56,208 nt of DNA, taken from positions 1-56,208 of the forward strand of contig JASLMY010000005.1 in assembly GCA_030746295.1 (NCBI GenBank), written 5' to 3'. The number at the start of each line of letters is the position of its first letter. Within the stretch, counting starts at the first letter, position 1. The position numbers and the translations under genes were made by a program. The DNA comes from Alphaproteobacteria bacterium. Lineage in GTDB: Bacteria > Pseudomonadota > Alphaproteobacteria > GCA-2731375. The notes below the pieces were generated by a model. That model did no database searches and was not told the origin of the DNA. It saw only the letters and a program-made list of their open reading frames with translations. Positions 1 through 9,033 of the stretch are shown here, piece by piece.

Positions 1-272
1 GCCATCTCCTGCGGCATGAACTTGCCGGTCTTCTCGGCCAGGTACATCAGGATGGCGCCCGACTCGATCACCGTGTACGGCTTGCCGCCCGGCCCGTCGG
101 TGTCGATGATCGCCGGGATCTTGGAGTTCGGGTTGATCGCCACGAACTCCGGCGTGAACTGGTCGTCCTTGGAGATGTCGATCGGGTGCAGATTGTACGC
201 GAGGCCGCATTCCTCCAGCATGATGGTCGCCTTGCGGCCGTTCGAGGTCTTCCAGGTGTAAAGCTCGATCAT
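1..272 (-). CDS. Glutathione S-transferase, nu-class (YfcG-like), 3' part outside the window
   Basis: Only the N-terminal thioredoxin-fold half is present (90 codons); the gene runs off the left edge. The first residues, MIELYTWKTSNGRK, put Thr9 and Asn11 exactly where E. coli YfcG has the Thr/Asn pair that contacts glutathione in nu-class enzymes, which act more as disulfide-bond reductases than as classical transferases. The ESGAILMYLAEK stretch is the usual glutathione gamma-glutamyl-binding ES motif. The ATG at 272 is preceded by a strong AAAGGAGG ribosome binding site. It is clearly paralogous to the complete gene at 1738-2448, with the PLP-enzyme gene between them on the same strand. 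Substrate is not inferable. Confidence 0.9.
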   Translation of the reverse strand, partial: MIELYTWKTSNGRKATIMLEECGLAYNLHPIDISKDDQFTPEFVAINPNSKIPAIIDTDGPGGKPYTVIESGAILMYLAEKTGKFMPQEM

Positions 273-337
273 TCGTTCCCTCCTTTGCTCGGGCAGCCGG
301 CCCTCGGGCCAGTGAGCGCCCGAACCGACTCTCGTGG

Positions 338-421
338 CGTCATCGCGAGGAGGCGAAGCCGACGAAGCGATCCAGGATCTCTGCTTCCAATCTGGATCGC
401 TTCGCTGCGCTCGCGATGACG
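338..421. repeat. Intergenic hairpin repeat, copy A
   Basis: A nested inverted repeat. The outer arms CGTCATCGCGAG (338-349) and CTCGCGATGACG (410-421) are perfect 12-base complements, and the inner arms GAAGCGATCCAG (364-375) and CTGGATCGCTTC (392-403) are another perfect 12-base pair. It belongs to the REP-like family widespread in proteobacterial intergenic DNA, with the CGTCATTGCGAG...CAATCCAG consensus. Related copies lie at 40522-40651 and 43624-43740. It sits between two minus-strand genes and could act as an mRNA-end structure. Confidence 0.85.
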
Positions 422-499
422 ACGGCGGTATCCGTCACATAAGTCTGCTCATCGACTCCCTGGTATTAGGGCAGAGCTTAGTGAAGGGTATCGCGTCGT

Positions 500-1651
500 T
501 CAAACGGCGCCGAGGGCGGCGTCGAGGTCGGCCGCTAAGTCGTCCGGGTCCTCGAGGCCGACGGAGAGGCGTAAGAGGTCCGCCGGCACCGGCGTACCCT
601 TGCCCTCGATCGAGGCGCGATGCTCGATCAGGCTCTCCACGCCGCCGAGCGAGGTCGCCCGCTTCCAAAGGCGCACGTTGGCCGCGGTCCGGATCGCCGC
701 CGCCTCGCCGCCGGCGACGCGGATCGACAGCATGGCGCCAAAGCCGCCCTGCATCTGCCGCGCCGCCAGCTCGTGGCCGGGATGGCTTTCGAGGCCGGGA
801 TAGAGGACTTCCGCCACCCGCTCGTCGGCGGCGAGCGCGGTCGCCAGCGTCAATGCGCTGGCCGAGGCTTCCCGGACCCGGAGCGGCAATGTCCGCATGC
901 CGCGCAACAGCAGCCAGGCCTCGAACGGTCCCAAGACGGCGCCGCCGTCGTGACGGGCGAGGTGCAGCGTCTCCCAAGCCGGGTCCAGGGCCTTGGTCAC
1001 CAACGCCCCGGCGACGACGTCGCTGTGCCCGTTCAGATACTTGGTGCCGGCGTGCATGACGAGATCGGCGCCGAGCGCCAAGGGCTGCGTCAAGACCGGC
1101 GTCGCCACCGTGCTGTCCACCGCCAGGCGGGCACCGGCGCCATGGGCGATCTCGGCCGCGGCGGCGATATCGACGATCCGCCACATCGGGTTCGCCGGGG
1201 TCTCGATCCAGACGAGCTTGGTCCGGCCGGGGCGCACCGCGTCTCGAAGCGCCGCCGTCTCCCAGGTGGCTACGAAGTCGACCTCGATGCCGTAACGCTC
1301 GCCGAAATCTCGGAGCCAGCGCCGGAGGCCCCAATACATCACCTCTTGGGCGACGACGTGGTCGCCCGTGCGCAGCGTCTGAAAGACCGACGTCGCCGCC
1401 GCCATGCCGGAGGCAAAGAGCATCGCCCCCGCCCCGCCCTCCAAATCGGCCAGCAGCGCTTCGGCCTGGTCGTAGGTCGGGTTCTCGTCGCGGGAATAGC
1501 TATAGCCGGCACGGTACTGATTGTCGGGATCACGGATGAAGGTCGTCGAGGGATGGATCGCCGGCGTCACCGCCCGGGTCCGCTCGTCGACCCAACCCAG
1601 CGCCTGCGCCGCCTTGGTCCGCGGCGACCAGTTTTGCTCATTCTGCCCCAT
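500..1651 (-). CDS. Cys/Met-metabolism PLP-dependent enzyme (cystathionine gamma-synthase/beta-lyase family)
   Basis: 383 aa, full length for the cystathionine gamma-synthase, gamma-lyase and beta-lyase fold. Visible family features are the YSYSRDENPTYDQAE segment (substrate and PLP contacts), the cofactor loop FASGMAA near residues 79-85, the WIETPANP segment near 148, and the Schiff-base lysine K204 in HAGTKYLNGHSD. The family covers trans-sulfuration in both directions plus O-acyl-homoserine sulfhydrylation and methionine gamma-lyase; the sequence alone does not decide which. It is flanked by two nu-class glutathione transferases on the same strand, which hints at a sulfur or thiol context but proves nothing. 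Confidence 0.88.
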   Translation of the reverse strand: MGQNEQNWSPRTKAAQALGWVDERTRAVTPAIHPSTTFIRDPDNQYRAGYSYSRDENPTYDQAEALLADLEGGAGAMLFASGMAAATSVFQTLRTGDHVVAQEVMYWGLRRWLRDFGERYGIEVDFVATWETAALRDAVRPGRTKLVWIETPANPMWRIVDIAAAAEIAHGAGARLAVDSTVATPVLTQPLALGADLVMHAGTKYLNGHSDVVAGALVTKALDPAWETLHLARHDGGAVLGPFEAWLLLRGMRTLPLRVREASASALTLATALAADERVAEVLYPGLESHPGHELAARQMQGGFGAMLSIRVAGGEAAAIRTAANVRLWKRATSLGGVESLIEHRASIEGKGTPVPADLLRLSVGLEDPDDLAADLDAALGAV

Positions 1652-1697
1652 TCCCCACTCCGCTCTCCAAGGAACCTCACTTCAACGTGCCTCCACC

Positions 1698-1715
1698 CTC
1701 CCGCTTTCGCGGGAG
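1698..1715. repeat. Short perfect hairpin between two minus-strand genes
   Basis: CTCCCGC (1698-1704) and GCGGGAG (1709-1715) form a 7-bp stem with a TTTC loop, followed by GTGACGACGG. The arrangement resembles one end of the common proteobacterial CCCGCTTTCGCGGGAATGACG repeat. It lies just after the stop of the minus-strand glutathione transferase and could serve as a weak terminator, but there is no U-rich tail. Confidence 0.45.
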
Positions 1716-1737
1716 TGACGACGGTGGTGACGAGGCG

Positions 1738-2448
1738 CTAAGCCCCCGCCGGTTGGGTGCGCTGGCCGAAGAGGACCTTCTTCTCCTCGTCCGACATCTG
1801 GCCCTGGCGGCGCCACTCCTTGCCGACGTCCATGCCTATCTGGACCGCCGGCCGGGCCTTGATCGCCTCGTACCAGCGCTTCAGGTTCGGGAACTCGGCC
1901 AAGTCCTGGCCCTGATGCCTGCGGCCGACGATCCAGGGCCAGGAGATCATGTCGGCGATCGAATAATCTCCGGCCAGGTAGTCGCGGTCGGCCAGCCTCG
2001 TGTTCATGACGCCGTAGAGCCGGTTGCATTCGTTGCTGAACCGCTCCATGGCGTATTCCTGCTTCTTGTCGGCGGCGTAGTTGCGGAAGTGGTTGTTGTG
2101 GCCCGAGACCGGCCCCAGGTTCGCCATCTGCCAGTAGACCCACTGCAGGACGGCGTACTTGCCGCGCGTGTCCTGGGGCATGAACTTGCCGTATTTCTCG
2201 GCCAGGTACTCCATGATGGCGCCGGATTCGAAGATCGCGAGCGGCGCACCACCGCCCAGCGGCTCGTGGTCGACGATCGCCGGCATCCGATTGTTCGGCG
2301 CGATCTTCAGGAAGTCGGGCTCGAACTGCTCGCCCTTGCCGATATTGACGGGGATGATGGTGTAGGGCTCGCCCAGCTCCTCCATCAAGATGCTGACCTT
2401 CCAGCCGTTGGGCGTCGGCCAATAGTAGACGTCGATGGGTGTGGTCAC
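1738..2448 (-). CDS. Glutathione S-transferase, nu-class (YfcG/YghU-like)
   Basis: 236 aa, complete. The N-terminal thioredoxin domain carries the T-x-N pair (Thr12, Asn14 in YWPTPNGWK), then the cis-proline region (MPAIVD) and the ES glutathione-binding motif (IFESGAIMEYLAEK). The helical C-terminal domain has LGPVSGHNNHF, matching the LGP-x-x-GQ-x-HHF segment of YfcG/YghU. Known members have high disulfide-bond reductase activity using glutathione disulfide. It is a second paralogue of the truncated gene at the left edge. The substrate is unknown. Confidence 0.92.
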   Translation of the reverse strand: MTTPIDVYYWPTPNGWKVSILMEELGEPYTIIPVNIGKGEQFEPDFLKIAPNNRMPAIVDHEPLGGGAPLAIFESGAIMEYLAEKYGKFMPQDTRGKYAVLQWVYWQMANLGPVSGHNNHFRNYAADKKQEYAMERFSNECNRLYGVMNTRLADRDYLAGDYSIADMISWPWIVGRRHQGQDLAEFPNLKRWYEAIKARPAVQIGMDVGKEWRRQGQMSDEEKKVLFGQRTQPAGA

Positions 2449-2506
2449 GTGCGGGTCCTCCCGAAGAGCATATTCGAACCAACCGATACGGATATGGCGC
2501 GGCGCG

Positions 2507-3973
2507 CTACTCGGTCAGCTTGGCGCGGAGCGTTTGGTTGACGAGCTGCGGGTTGGCCTTGCCACCGCTCTCTTTCATCACCTGGCCGACGAACCAGCCG
2601 ACGAGCTTGTCCTTGCCGCCCTTGATCTCGGCCACCTTGTCCGGGTTGTCGGCGATGACCCGATCGACCAGGGCCTCGATCTCGGTCGTGTCGGAGACCT
2701 GGCGCAGACCCTCGGCCTCGACGATCGCCTCGGCATCCCGGCCGCTGGCGAACATCTTCTCGAAGACGTCCTTGGCGAGACGGCCCGAGAGCGTGCCGTC
2801 GGCCAAGAGGTCCAGCAAGCCGGCGAGCTGGCGGGCGCTGATTGGGCTCGCCGAGACTTCCAGGCCGGCCCGGTTCAACTGCCCGAAGAACTCCCCCATC
2901 ACCCAGTTGGCGGCGACCTTGGCGTCGTGGCCCTCGGCCACGGTCTCGAAGAAATCGGCAATCTCCTTGTCCGCCACCAGGACGCCGGCGTCGTAGGCCG
3001 AGAGGCCGAGCTCGCCCGTGTAGCGGGCCTTCTTCTGGTCCGGCAGCTCGGGCAGCGAGGCCCGGATCTCCTCGATCAAATCCTCTTCCAGCACCAGCGG
3101 CAAGAGGTCGGGGTCGGGGAAATAGCGGTAGTCGTGCGCCTCTTCCTTGGAACGCATCTCCCGCGTCGTGCCGCTGTCGGTATCGAAGAGGCGGGTCTCC
3201 TGCACCACCTCGCCGCCGGCCTCGATGAGGTCGATCTGGCGGCCGACCTCGTAGTCGATGGCGAGCTCGATGAAGCGCACCGAGTTCAGGTTCTTGGTCT
3301 CCGAGCGGGTGCCCAGCGGCGCGCCCGGGCGGCGCACCGAGACGTTGACGTCGGCCCTGAGCGAGCCCTCCTCCATGTTGCCATCGCAGGTGCCGAGGTA
3401 ACGCAAGATGGCGCGGACCTTGCGGACGTAGGCACCGGCCTCGGCGGCGGAGCGCAGATCGGGCTTGGAGACGATCTCCATCAGGGCGACGCCGGCCCGG
3501 TTGAGGTCGACATAAGTCAGGCTCGGGTGCTGGTCGTGCAGGCTCTTGCCGGCGTCCTGCTCCAGGTGCAGGCGCTCGATGCCGACCTCGCGGACGGTGC
3601 CGTCGTCGAGGTCGACGACCACCGTGCCCTCGCCGACGATCGGATCCTTGTATTGTGAGATCTGATAGCCGGCCGGCAGGTCGGGATAGAAGTAGTTCTT
3701 GCGGTCGAAGATCGAGACCCGGTTGATGACGGCGTTGAGGCCGAGCCCCGTTTTCACCGCCTGGCGGACGCAGGCCATGTTGATCACCGGCAGCATCCCC
3801 GGCATGGCGGCGTCGACCAAGCTGACCTGGCTGTTGGGCGCCGCCCCGAAAGCCGTCGCCGCGCCCGAGAAGAGCTTGGCCTCGGAGACCGCCTGGGCGT
3901 GGATCTCGAGACCGATCACGACCTCGAAGGGGCCGCTCGCGCCCTCGACGTATGGGATCGCAGCCTGGTTCAT
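2507..3973 (-). CDS. gatB: Asp-tRNA(Asn)/Glu-tRNA(Gln) amidotransferase subunit B
   Basis: 488 aa. GatB activates mischarged Glu-tRNA(Gln) or Asp-tRNA(Asn) by phosphorylation and receives ammonia from GatA. Family features visible are VIGLEIHAQ near residue 20, the [14 protein letters not shown] segment, [31 protein letters not shown] in pieces around the middle, TKNLNSVRF, and a C-terminal tRNA-binding YqeY-like tail ending in [13 protein letters not shown]. The ATG at 3973 overlaps the gatA stop by four bases (ATGA), so translation is probably coupled. The open frame extends upstream through gatA antisense-free sequence, but only this start gives a GatB N terminus. Confidence 0.97.
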   Translation of the reverse strand: MNQAAIPYVEGASGPFEVVIGLEIHAQAVSEAKLFSGAATAFGAAPNSQVSLVDAAMPGMLPVINMACVRQAVKTGLGLNAVINRVSIFDRKNYFYPDLPAGYQISQYKDPIVGEGTVVVDLDDGTVREVGIERLHLEQDAGKSLHDQHPSLTYVDLNRAGVALMEIVSKPDLRSAAEAGAYVRKVRAILRYLGTCDGNMEEGSLRADVNVSVRRPGAPLGTRSETKNLNSVRFIELAIDYEVGRQIDLIEAGGEVVQETRLFDTDSGTTREMRSKEEAHDYRYFPDPDLLPLVLEEDLIEEIRASLPELPDQKKARYTGELGLSAYDAGVLVADKEIADFFETVAEGHDAKVAANWVMGEFFGQLNRAGLEVSASPISARQLAGLLDLLADGTLSGRLAKDVFEKMFASGRDAEAIVEAEGLRQVSDTTEIEALVDRVIADNPDKVAEIKGGKDKLVGWFVGQVMKESGGKANPQLVNQTLRAKLTE

Positions 3974-5454
3974 GCCGCGCTCCGCCACCAGGGCCGGGGC
4001 CGGGCCTCGAACGCCGCTGCCGCCTCGACCACGCCGGCGACCCGGAACATGGTCTCTTCGTCGAAGGCGGGGGCGAGCACCTGGAGCCCCAAGGGCAGGC
4101 CCTCGGCGCTGAGCCCCGCCGGCACCGAGATGCCGGGCAGGCCCGAGAGGTTCCCCGGCACCGTGAAGACGTCGTTCAGATACATCGAGATCGGATCGTC
4201 CGAGCGCTCGCCGAAAGGGAAGGCCGGGCTCGGCGTGGTCGGCGTCAGGATCGCGTCGACCCGCTCGAAGGCTTGGTCCAAATCCTGGCGGATCAGCCGG
4301 CGGACGCGCTGCGCCTTGATGTAATAGGCGTCGTAGTAGCCGGCGGAGAGGACGTAGGTGCCGATCAGGACCCGGCGGCGGACCTCGGGCCCGAAGCCGG
4401 CGGCGCGGGTCTTCTCGTACATGGCGGTGACGTCGCCGTCGTCGACCCTGAGGCCGTAGCGCACACCGTCGTAGCGGGCCAGGTTCGACGAGGCCTCGGC
4501 CGGGGCCACGATATAGTAGGTCGGCAAGGCGTACTTGGTGTGCGGCAGGCTGATGTCGACGACCTCCGCACCCGCCGCCTCGACCCACTCGCGGCCCTGC
4601 TGCCACAGCGTCTCGATTTCCCCCGGCATGCCGTCGAGGCGGTATTCCTTCGGCACGCCGATCTTGAGGCCACGGATATCGCCGGTGAGGGCAGCCTCGA
4701 AGTCCGGCACCGGCACGTGGGCCGAGGTCGAGTCCTTCGGGTCGTGGCCGGCCATGGCGCCGAGCATGATGGCCGCATCGCGCACGGTGCGGGTCATCGG
4801 TCCGGCCTGGTCCAAGGACGAGGCGAAGGCGACGATGCCCCAGCGCGAGCAACGGCCGTAGGTCGGCTTGCAGCCAACGATACCGGTGAAGGCGGCGGGT
4901 TGGCGGATCGAGCCGCCGGTGTCGGTGCCGATGGCGCCGAGCGCTAGTCCAGCCGCGACCGCCGCCGCCGAGCCGCCCGACGAGCCGCCCGGCACCAGCG
5001 AGCGGTTGTCGCCCTCGGCCCGCCAGGGGTTCTCGACGTTGCCGTAGTAGCTGGTCTCGTTGGAGGAGCCCATGGCGAACTCGTCCAGGTTGGTCTTGCC
5101 GACCATGACGGCGCCGGCGGCAAACATGTTGGCCGTCACGGTGCTGTCGTAGGTCGGCTGGAAGCCGTCCAGGATGTGGCTGCCCGCCGTGGTCAAGACG
5201 CCCTCGGTGCAGAAGAGGTCCTTGATCGCCACCGGCACGCCTTCGAGCGCCCCCGCATCGCCCCGAGCCCGACGCGCGTCCGAGGCTTCGGCCATCGCCT
5301 GTGCCGTCTCGGGCGTTTCCGTGACGAAGGCGTTGAGGGCGCGGGCGCCCTCGACCGCGTCGACATGGGCCGCCGCCAGCTCCTTGGCCGAGACCTCGCC
5401 CGTCGCAAGCAGGTCGCGCGCCTCGGCGATCGTGAGGTCGGTCAGTTCCGCCAT
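3970..5454 (-). CDS. gatA: Asp-tRNA(Asn)/Glu-tRNA(Gln) amidotransferase subunit A
   Basis: 494 aa. The glutaminase subunit of GatCAB, a member of the amidase-signature family, releases ammonia from glutamine. The Ser-cisSer-Lys triad is in place: K78 in VAIKDLF, the cis-serine in PGGSSGGS (about residues 155-162), and the nucleophile S182 in [12 protein letters not shown]. The start is the ATG at 5454, overlapping the gatC stop as TGATG, so gatC, gatA and gatB form a tightly coupled operon. Length and motif spacing are typical, and nothing suggests a different amidase. Confidence 0.97.
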   Translation of the reverse strand: MAELTDLTIAEARDLLATGEVSAKELAAAHVDAVEGARALNAFVTETPETAQAMAEASDARRARGDAGALEGVPVAIKDLFCTEGVLTTAGSHILDGFQPTYDSTVTANMFAAGAVMVGKTNLDEFAMGSSNETSYYGNVENPWRAEGDNRSLVPGGSSGGSAAAVAAGLALGAIGTDTGGSIRQPAAFTGIVGCKPTYGRCSRWGIVAFASSLDQAGPMTRTVRDAAIMLGAMAGHDPKDSTSAHVPVPDFEAALTGDIRGLKIGVPKEYRLDGMPGEIETLWQQGREWVEAAGAEVVDISLPHTKYALPTYYIVAPAEASSNLARYDGVRYGLRVDDGDVTAMYEKTRAAGFGPEVRRRVLIGTYVLSAGYYDAYYIKAQRVRRLIRQDLDQAFERVDAILTPTTPSPAFPFGERSDDPISMYLNDVFTVPGNLSGLPGISVPAGLSAEGLPLGLQVLAPAFDEETMFRVAGVVEAAAAFEARPRPWWRSAA

Positions 5455-5741
5455 CACTCGACCACCTTGGGCACGGCGAAGAAGTGGTCGTGGCGCTCGG
5501 GCGCGTTGGCGACGATCGCGTCCGCGCTGCCGCCGTCGTCGACCGTGTCGGCGCGTCCGGTCATGTGGGTGTCGTGCACGCTCGCCATCGGCTCGACCGC
5601 TTGCGTGTCGAGCTCGCCCAACTGCTCGACCCAGGCGAGGATGTTGTTGAGCTCGCCCTCCAGGCCCTCGAGCTCGGCCTCCTCGACGCCGATCCGGGCG
5701 AGATGCGCGATCCGTCTGACGGTGGCCTTGTCGACCGACAT
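5454..5741 (-). CDS. gatC: Asp-tRNA(Asn)/Glu-tRNA(Gln) amidotransferase subunit C
   Basis: 95 aa, the normal size for GatC, which stabilises the GatA-GatB complex. The N terminus [18 protein letters not shown] and the C-terminal [12 protein letters not shown] are characteristic. The start ATG at 5741 has a GGGGA ribosome binding site about 9 bases upstream. It is the first gene of the gatC-gatA-gatB operon and reads away from ruvX across a 97-bp spacer, which must hold promoters for both directions. Confidence 0.95.
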   Translation of the reverse strand: MSVDKATVRRIAHLARIGVEEAELEGLEGELNNILAWVEQLGELDTQAVEPMASVHDTHMTGRADTVDDGGSADAIVANAPERHDHFFAVPKVVE

Positions 5742-5838
5742 GTGCGAGTTTCCCCGAGACCTTTGGAATGGTGCGCGGCGCCGGGTCCGAAAGGACCAAA
5801 AAGGCGCCGAAAAATGCGCGCGGAACCTATCATTCGCC

Positions 5839-6318
5839 ATGTTGCTAGGCAAGCCTACCGAGCTTCGCGAGCGGGTCGCCCCGGGGCGTCGCCTGCTCGG
5901 CCTCGACCTCGGCGCCAAGACCATCGGCCTCGCCTTGTCGGACACCGGCTGGCGCATCGCCAGCCCGCTGGAGACGATCCGGCGCACGCGCTTTGGCGCC
6001 GATGCCGAGCGGCTGTTTCAGCTTGTCGACGAACACGACGTCGGCGGCCTGGTGCTCGGCCTGCCGGTCAACATGGACGGCAGCGAGGGCCCGCGCTGCC
6101 AGTCGACGCGCCAGTTCGCCGCGAACGTCCTCGGCATCCGCGACCTGCCCATCGCCTTCTGGGACGAGCGGCTCTCGACGCAAGCCGTCGAGCGGATGCT
6201 GATCGAGGAGGTCGACGCGACCCGCAAGCGCCGCGCCCAGCTCGTCGACAAGCTCGCCGCCGCCTACATCCTGCAAGGCGTGCTCGACAATATCGCCGGC
6301 GAAAACCGTGGACAGTGA
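5839..6318 (+). CDS. ruvX: Putative pre-16S rRNA nuclease / Holliday junction resolvase-like (YqgF)
   Basis: 159 aa, RNase H-like fold. Acidic motifs are visible in [16 protein letters not shown] near the N terminus, in the [12 protein letters not shown] turn, and in [15 protein letters not shown]; the C terminus [17 protein letters not shown] is the usual final helix containing the last acidic residue. In E. coli this protein matures the 5' end of 16S rRNA; a role in recombination has also been proposed. Divergent pairing with gatC is a common alphaproteobacterial arrangement. The ATG at 5839 was chosen because earlier in-frame starts lie inside the divergent spacer and gatC. Confidence 0.92.
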   Translation: MLLGKPTELRERVAPGRRLLGLDLGAKTIGLALSDTGWRIASPLETIRRTRFGADAERLFQLVDEHDVGGLVLGLPVNMDGSEGPRCQSTRQFAANVLGIRDLPIAFWDERLSTQAVERMLIEEVDATRKRRAQLVDKLAAAYILQGVLDNIAGENRGQ

Positions 6319-6465
6319 AACAAACCTGAATCCGCGGCGTGTTCTCGAACCGCAAGGCCCGGGTCGTCGGGTGGCGGCCAATCGTCGAAGCGCTTGACGT
6401 CGCCGACCGCGCGCCGACAGTCTGGCCGACGGTCCGGTGAATATCGTTTTCGAAAGGAACCTCGG

Positions 6466-7230
6466 ATGCGGCTCGACGGCAAGGTGGCGCTGATCACGGG
6501 CGGCGGCAGCGGCATCGGCGCCGCGACCGCGCGCCTAATGGCTGAGCGCGGCGCGGCGGTAACCCTGGCCGGCATTCCAGCGGCCGGCATCGAGGCGGTG
6601 GCGGCCGAGATCGGCGCCGCCGGAGGGCGCTGCCTCGCGGTCACGACCGACGTCACGGTCGAGAGCGATATCGAGGCCGCCGTCCAGCGCACCGTAGAGA
6701 GTTTCGGCAAGCTGGACGCCGTCGTCGCCAACGCCGGCGTGCAGCGCCACAACACCGACATCGACCTCTTCGAAATGGACCTGGCGGAGTGGGAGCGGAC
6801 CCAGGACGTCAACTTGCGCGGCGTCGTCAGGGCCTGCAAGCACGGCCTGGCGCAGATGATCCGGCAGGGTGGCGGCGGCGCGATCGTCATCGTCAGCTCG
6901 GTCACCGCGCTTCAAGGGCGGACGCCGAACGTCTCGTACATGACCGCCAAGACCGGCCTCTTGGGCCTCAATCGACATATCGCGGTGCACTACGCCCGGC
7001 ACGGCATCCGCTCGAACGCGGTCTGCCCAGGCGCCCTGCAGCAGACGCCGGATTGGGACCAACATCCCGATCCCGAGGGGCGAAAGGCGACGATGGAGGC
7101 GGCGATACCGCTCGGCCGGCTCGGCAGCTCGGAAGACATCGCGCCCTGGATCGCCTTCCTCGCCTCCGACGCCGCGAGCTATGCGACCGGCGGCTTTCAT
7201 GTCGTGGACGGCGGCATGACCATCGCCTGA
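6466..7230 (+). CDS. Short-chain dehydrogenase/reductase
   Basis: 254 aa classical SDR. Cofactor motif TGGGSGIG at about residues 11-18, the NAG motif (VVANAGV), the catalytic serine in IVIVSSVTALQG, the Y-x-x-x-K motif as YMTAK, and the C-terminal substrate-loop region ending VVDGGMTIA are all present, so an NAD(P)H-dependent oxidoreductase is expected. The start at 6466 has an AAAGGA ribosome binding site 8 bases upstream. It stands alone on the plus strand between ruvX and a convergent second SDR. The two SDRs interrupt the usual ruvX-pyrB neighbourhood. Substrate not assignable. Confidence 0.88.
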   Translation: MRLDGKVALITGGGSGIGAATARLMAERGAAVTLAGIPAAGIEAVAAEIGAAGGRCLAVTTDVTVESDIEAAVQRTVESFGKLDAVVANAGVQRHNTDIDLFEMDLAEWERTQDVNLRGVVRACKHGLAQMIRQGGGGAIVIVSSVTALQGRTPNVSYMTAKTGLLGLNRHIAVHYARHGIRSNAVCPGALQQTPDWDQHPDPEGRKATMEAAIPLGRLGSSEDIAPWIAFLASDAASYATGGFHVVDGGMTIA

Positions 7231-7278
7231 TCGGCCCCGGCCGATCCGGGTCGACGAACCGATGGATCGCTTGGCCGC

Positions 7279-8001
7279 TCAGACCGTTGCCTCCAGGACG
7301 CAGTTGACCGGCACCACCGCGACCGAGGCGGTGTTGGGGAGCGCAATGACGGTGCTGACGAGCTCGGCGATGCTTTCGGGCTGGGTCATCTCTTCCGGGG
7401 GCATGGGGAAGTTGCCGATGGCCATGTCGGTCGCCACCGGGCCGGGGCAGATCGTGGTGACGCGCACGCCGTCCTCCCAGCCGGCATAGCGGGTGGCGTG
7501 GGAAAGCGCCGAGACCGCGAACTTGCTCATCGCATAGCCGGCCGAGCCGCCCTTGTAGCGCAGGCCCGAGAGCGAGGCGATGTTGACGACCCGGCCCTGG
7601 CCGCCCCTACAGAGGTGCGGCAGCGCCAACCGGGTGAGGCGGAACGGCGCCTTGACGTTGACCGACCACAGCTCGTCGAGGGCCGCCTCGTCGCCTTCGG
7701 CAAGCGTCACCTCGCGGGTGATGCCGGCGTTGTTGACGAGCGCGTCGATGCGGCCGAAGCGTTCCACCGTGGCGACAATCCAGGCCGCGGCCTGGGTCGG
7801 GTCGGTGGCCTCGAAGGCGTGCGGCAGGACCCGCTCGGAGGCGAAGCCCGCGATGCACTCCGGCTCTCGCGCGCCGAGGCTGAGGCTATAGCCGTCGGCG
7901 TAAAGGCGCTCGGCGACGGCGCGGCCGATGCCGCGATTCGCCCCGCTGACCATCACCACCCGTCCCTTCACCGCCACCGCGCTGCCGCCGATCTCCGCCA
8001 T
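7279..8001 (-). CDS. Short-chain dehydrogenase/reductase
   Basis: 240 aa classical SDR with SGANRGIG (cofactor loop), VNNAGI, the serine in VVNIASLSG and the YAMSK catalytic pair. The start chosen is the ATG at 8001, which has GGGAGGGG upstream; a TTG 18 bases earlier would place the ribosome binding site inside the coding sequence. It faces the preceding SDR tail-to-tail and is divergent from pyrB with a 54-bp spacer. It is not closely similar to the neighbouring SDR beyond family motifs, so a recent duplication is unlikely. Substrate unknown. Confidence 0.87.
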   Translation of the reverse strand: MAEIGGSAVAVKGRVVMVSGANRGIGRAVAERLYADGYSLSLGAREPECIAGFASERVLPHAFEATDPTQAAAWIVATVERFGRIDALVNNAGITREVTLAEGDEAALDELWSVNVKAPFRLTRLALPHLCRGGQGRVVNIASLSGLRYKGGSAGYAMSKFAVSALSHATRYAGWEDGVRVTTICPGPVATDMAIGNFPMPPEEMTQPESIAELVSTVIALPNTASVAVVPVNCVLEATV

Positions 8002-8055
8002 TTTCCACCCCTCCCGCAATTGCCTTGTGCCGTGTTACCGCTGTCCCTATAGAAT

Positions 8056-9033
8056 ATGCCTTTGATGCACGCCACCGAACCGACCCCGTTCCCGCACCGC
8101 CATCTCTTGGGCATGGAGGGCCTGTCGCCCTCCGAGATCGGCGCTATCCTCGACCTCGCCGACGGCTACGTCGAGCAGAACCGGCAGATCGACAAGAAGC
8201 AGTCGCTCTTGCGCGGGCGGACCCAGATCAACCTCTTCTTCGAGAGCTCGACCCGGACCCGGACCTCGTTCGAGCTGGCCGGCAAGCGGCTGGGTGCCGA
8301 TGTCATCAACATGTCGGTCGCCAGCTCGGCGATCAAGAAGGGCGAGACCCTGATCGACACGGCGATGACGCTCAACGCCATGCACCCCGACGTGCTGGTG
8401 GTCCGCCACTCGGATTCGGGCGCGGTGGAGCTGTTGTCGCAGAAGGTCGACGGCTCGGTGATCAACGCCGGCGACGGCAGCCACGAGCACCCGACGCAGG
8501 CCCTCTTGGACGCGCTGACGATCCGCCGCCGGCTCGGCCGCCTGGGCGGCCTGGTGGTGGCGATCTGCGGCGACATCCTGCACAGCCGGGTCGCCCGCTC
8601 CAACATCCTGCTCTTGAACACCATGGGCGCCCGGGTCCGCGTCATCGCCCCGCCGACGCTGCTGCCGGCCGAGACCGAGCGGATGGGCGTCGAGGTCCAT
8701 CACGACATGCCGGCTGGCCTCGAGGACGCCGACATCGTGATGATGCTGCGCCTGCAGACCGAGCGCATGAAGGGCAGCTTCGTGCCCTCGATCCGCGAGT
8801 ATTTCCGCTTCTTCGGCCTCGACCGCGAGAAGCTGGCCTATGCCAAGCCGGACGCGCTGATCATGCACCCCGGGCCGATGAACCGGGGCGTCGAGATCGA
8901 CAGCGAGGTCGCCGACGACATCCATCGCAGCGCCATCCGCGAGCAGGTCGAGATGGGCGTCGCGGTGCGCATGGCGGTGCTCGACCTGCTGGCCCGCCAG
9001 CTCCCCAACGAGCCCGGCGAGCGCTTGCGATGA
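8056..9033 (+). CDS. pyrB: Aspartate carbamoyltransferase catalytic subunit
   Basis: 325 aa. Condenses carbamoyl phosphate and aspartate in de novo pyrimidine synthesis. The carbamoyl-phosphate signature [20 protein letters not shown] is present near residues 60-79, followed by SSAIKKGE, the [11 protein letters not shown] segment with catalytic His and Gln, and the C-terminal [12 protein letters not shown] aspartate-binding region. Two in-frame starts exist (8056 and 8065), and neither has a clear ribosome binding site. A TATAGA element at 8048-8053 lies so close that transcripts may begin almost at the ATG at 8065. It overlaps the next gene by four bases (ATGA). No pyrI regulatory subunit is adjacent. 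Confidence 0.96.
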   Translation: MPLMHATEPTPFPHRHLLGMEGLSPSEIGAILDLADGYVEQNRQIDKKQSLLRGRTQINLFFESSTRTRTSFELAGKRLGADVINMSVASSAIKKGETLIDTAMTLNAMHPDVLVVRHSDSGAVELLSQKVDGSVINAGDGSHEHPTQALLDALTIRRRLGRLGGLVVAICGDILHSRVARSNILLLNTMGARVRVIAPPTLLPAETERMGVEVHHDMPAGLEDADIVMMLRLQTERMKGSFVPSIREYFRFFGLDREKLAYAKPDALIMHPGPMNRGVEIDSEVADDIHRSAIREQVEMGVAVRMAVLDLLARQLPNEPGERLR

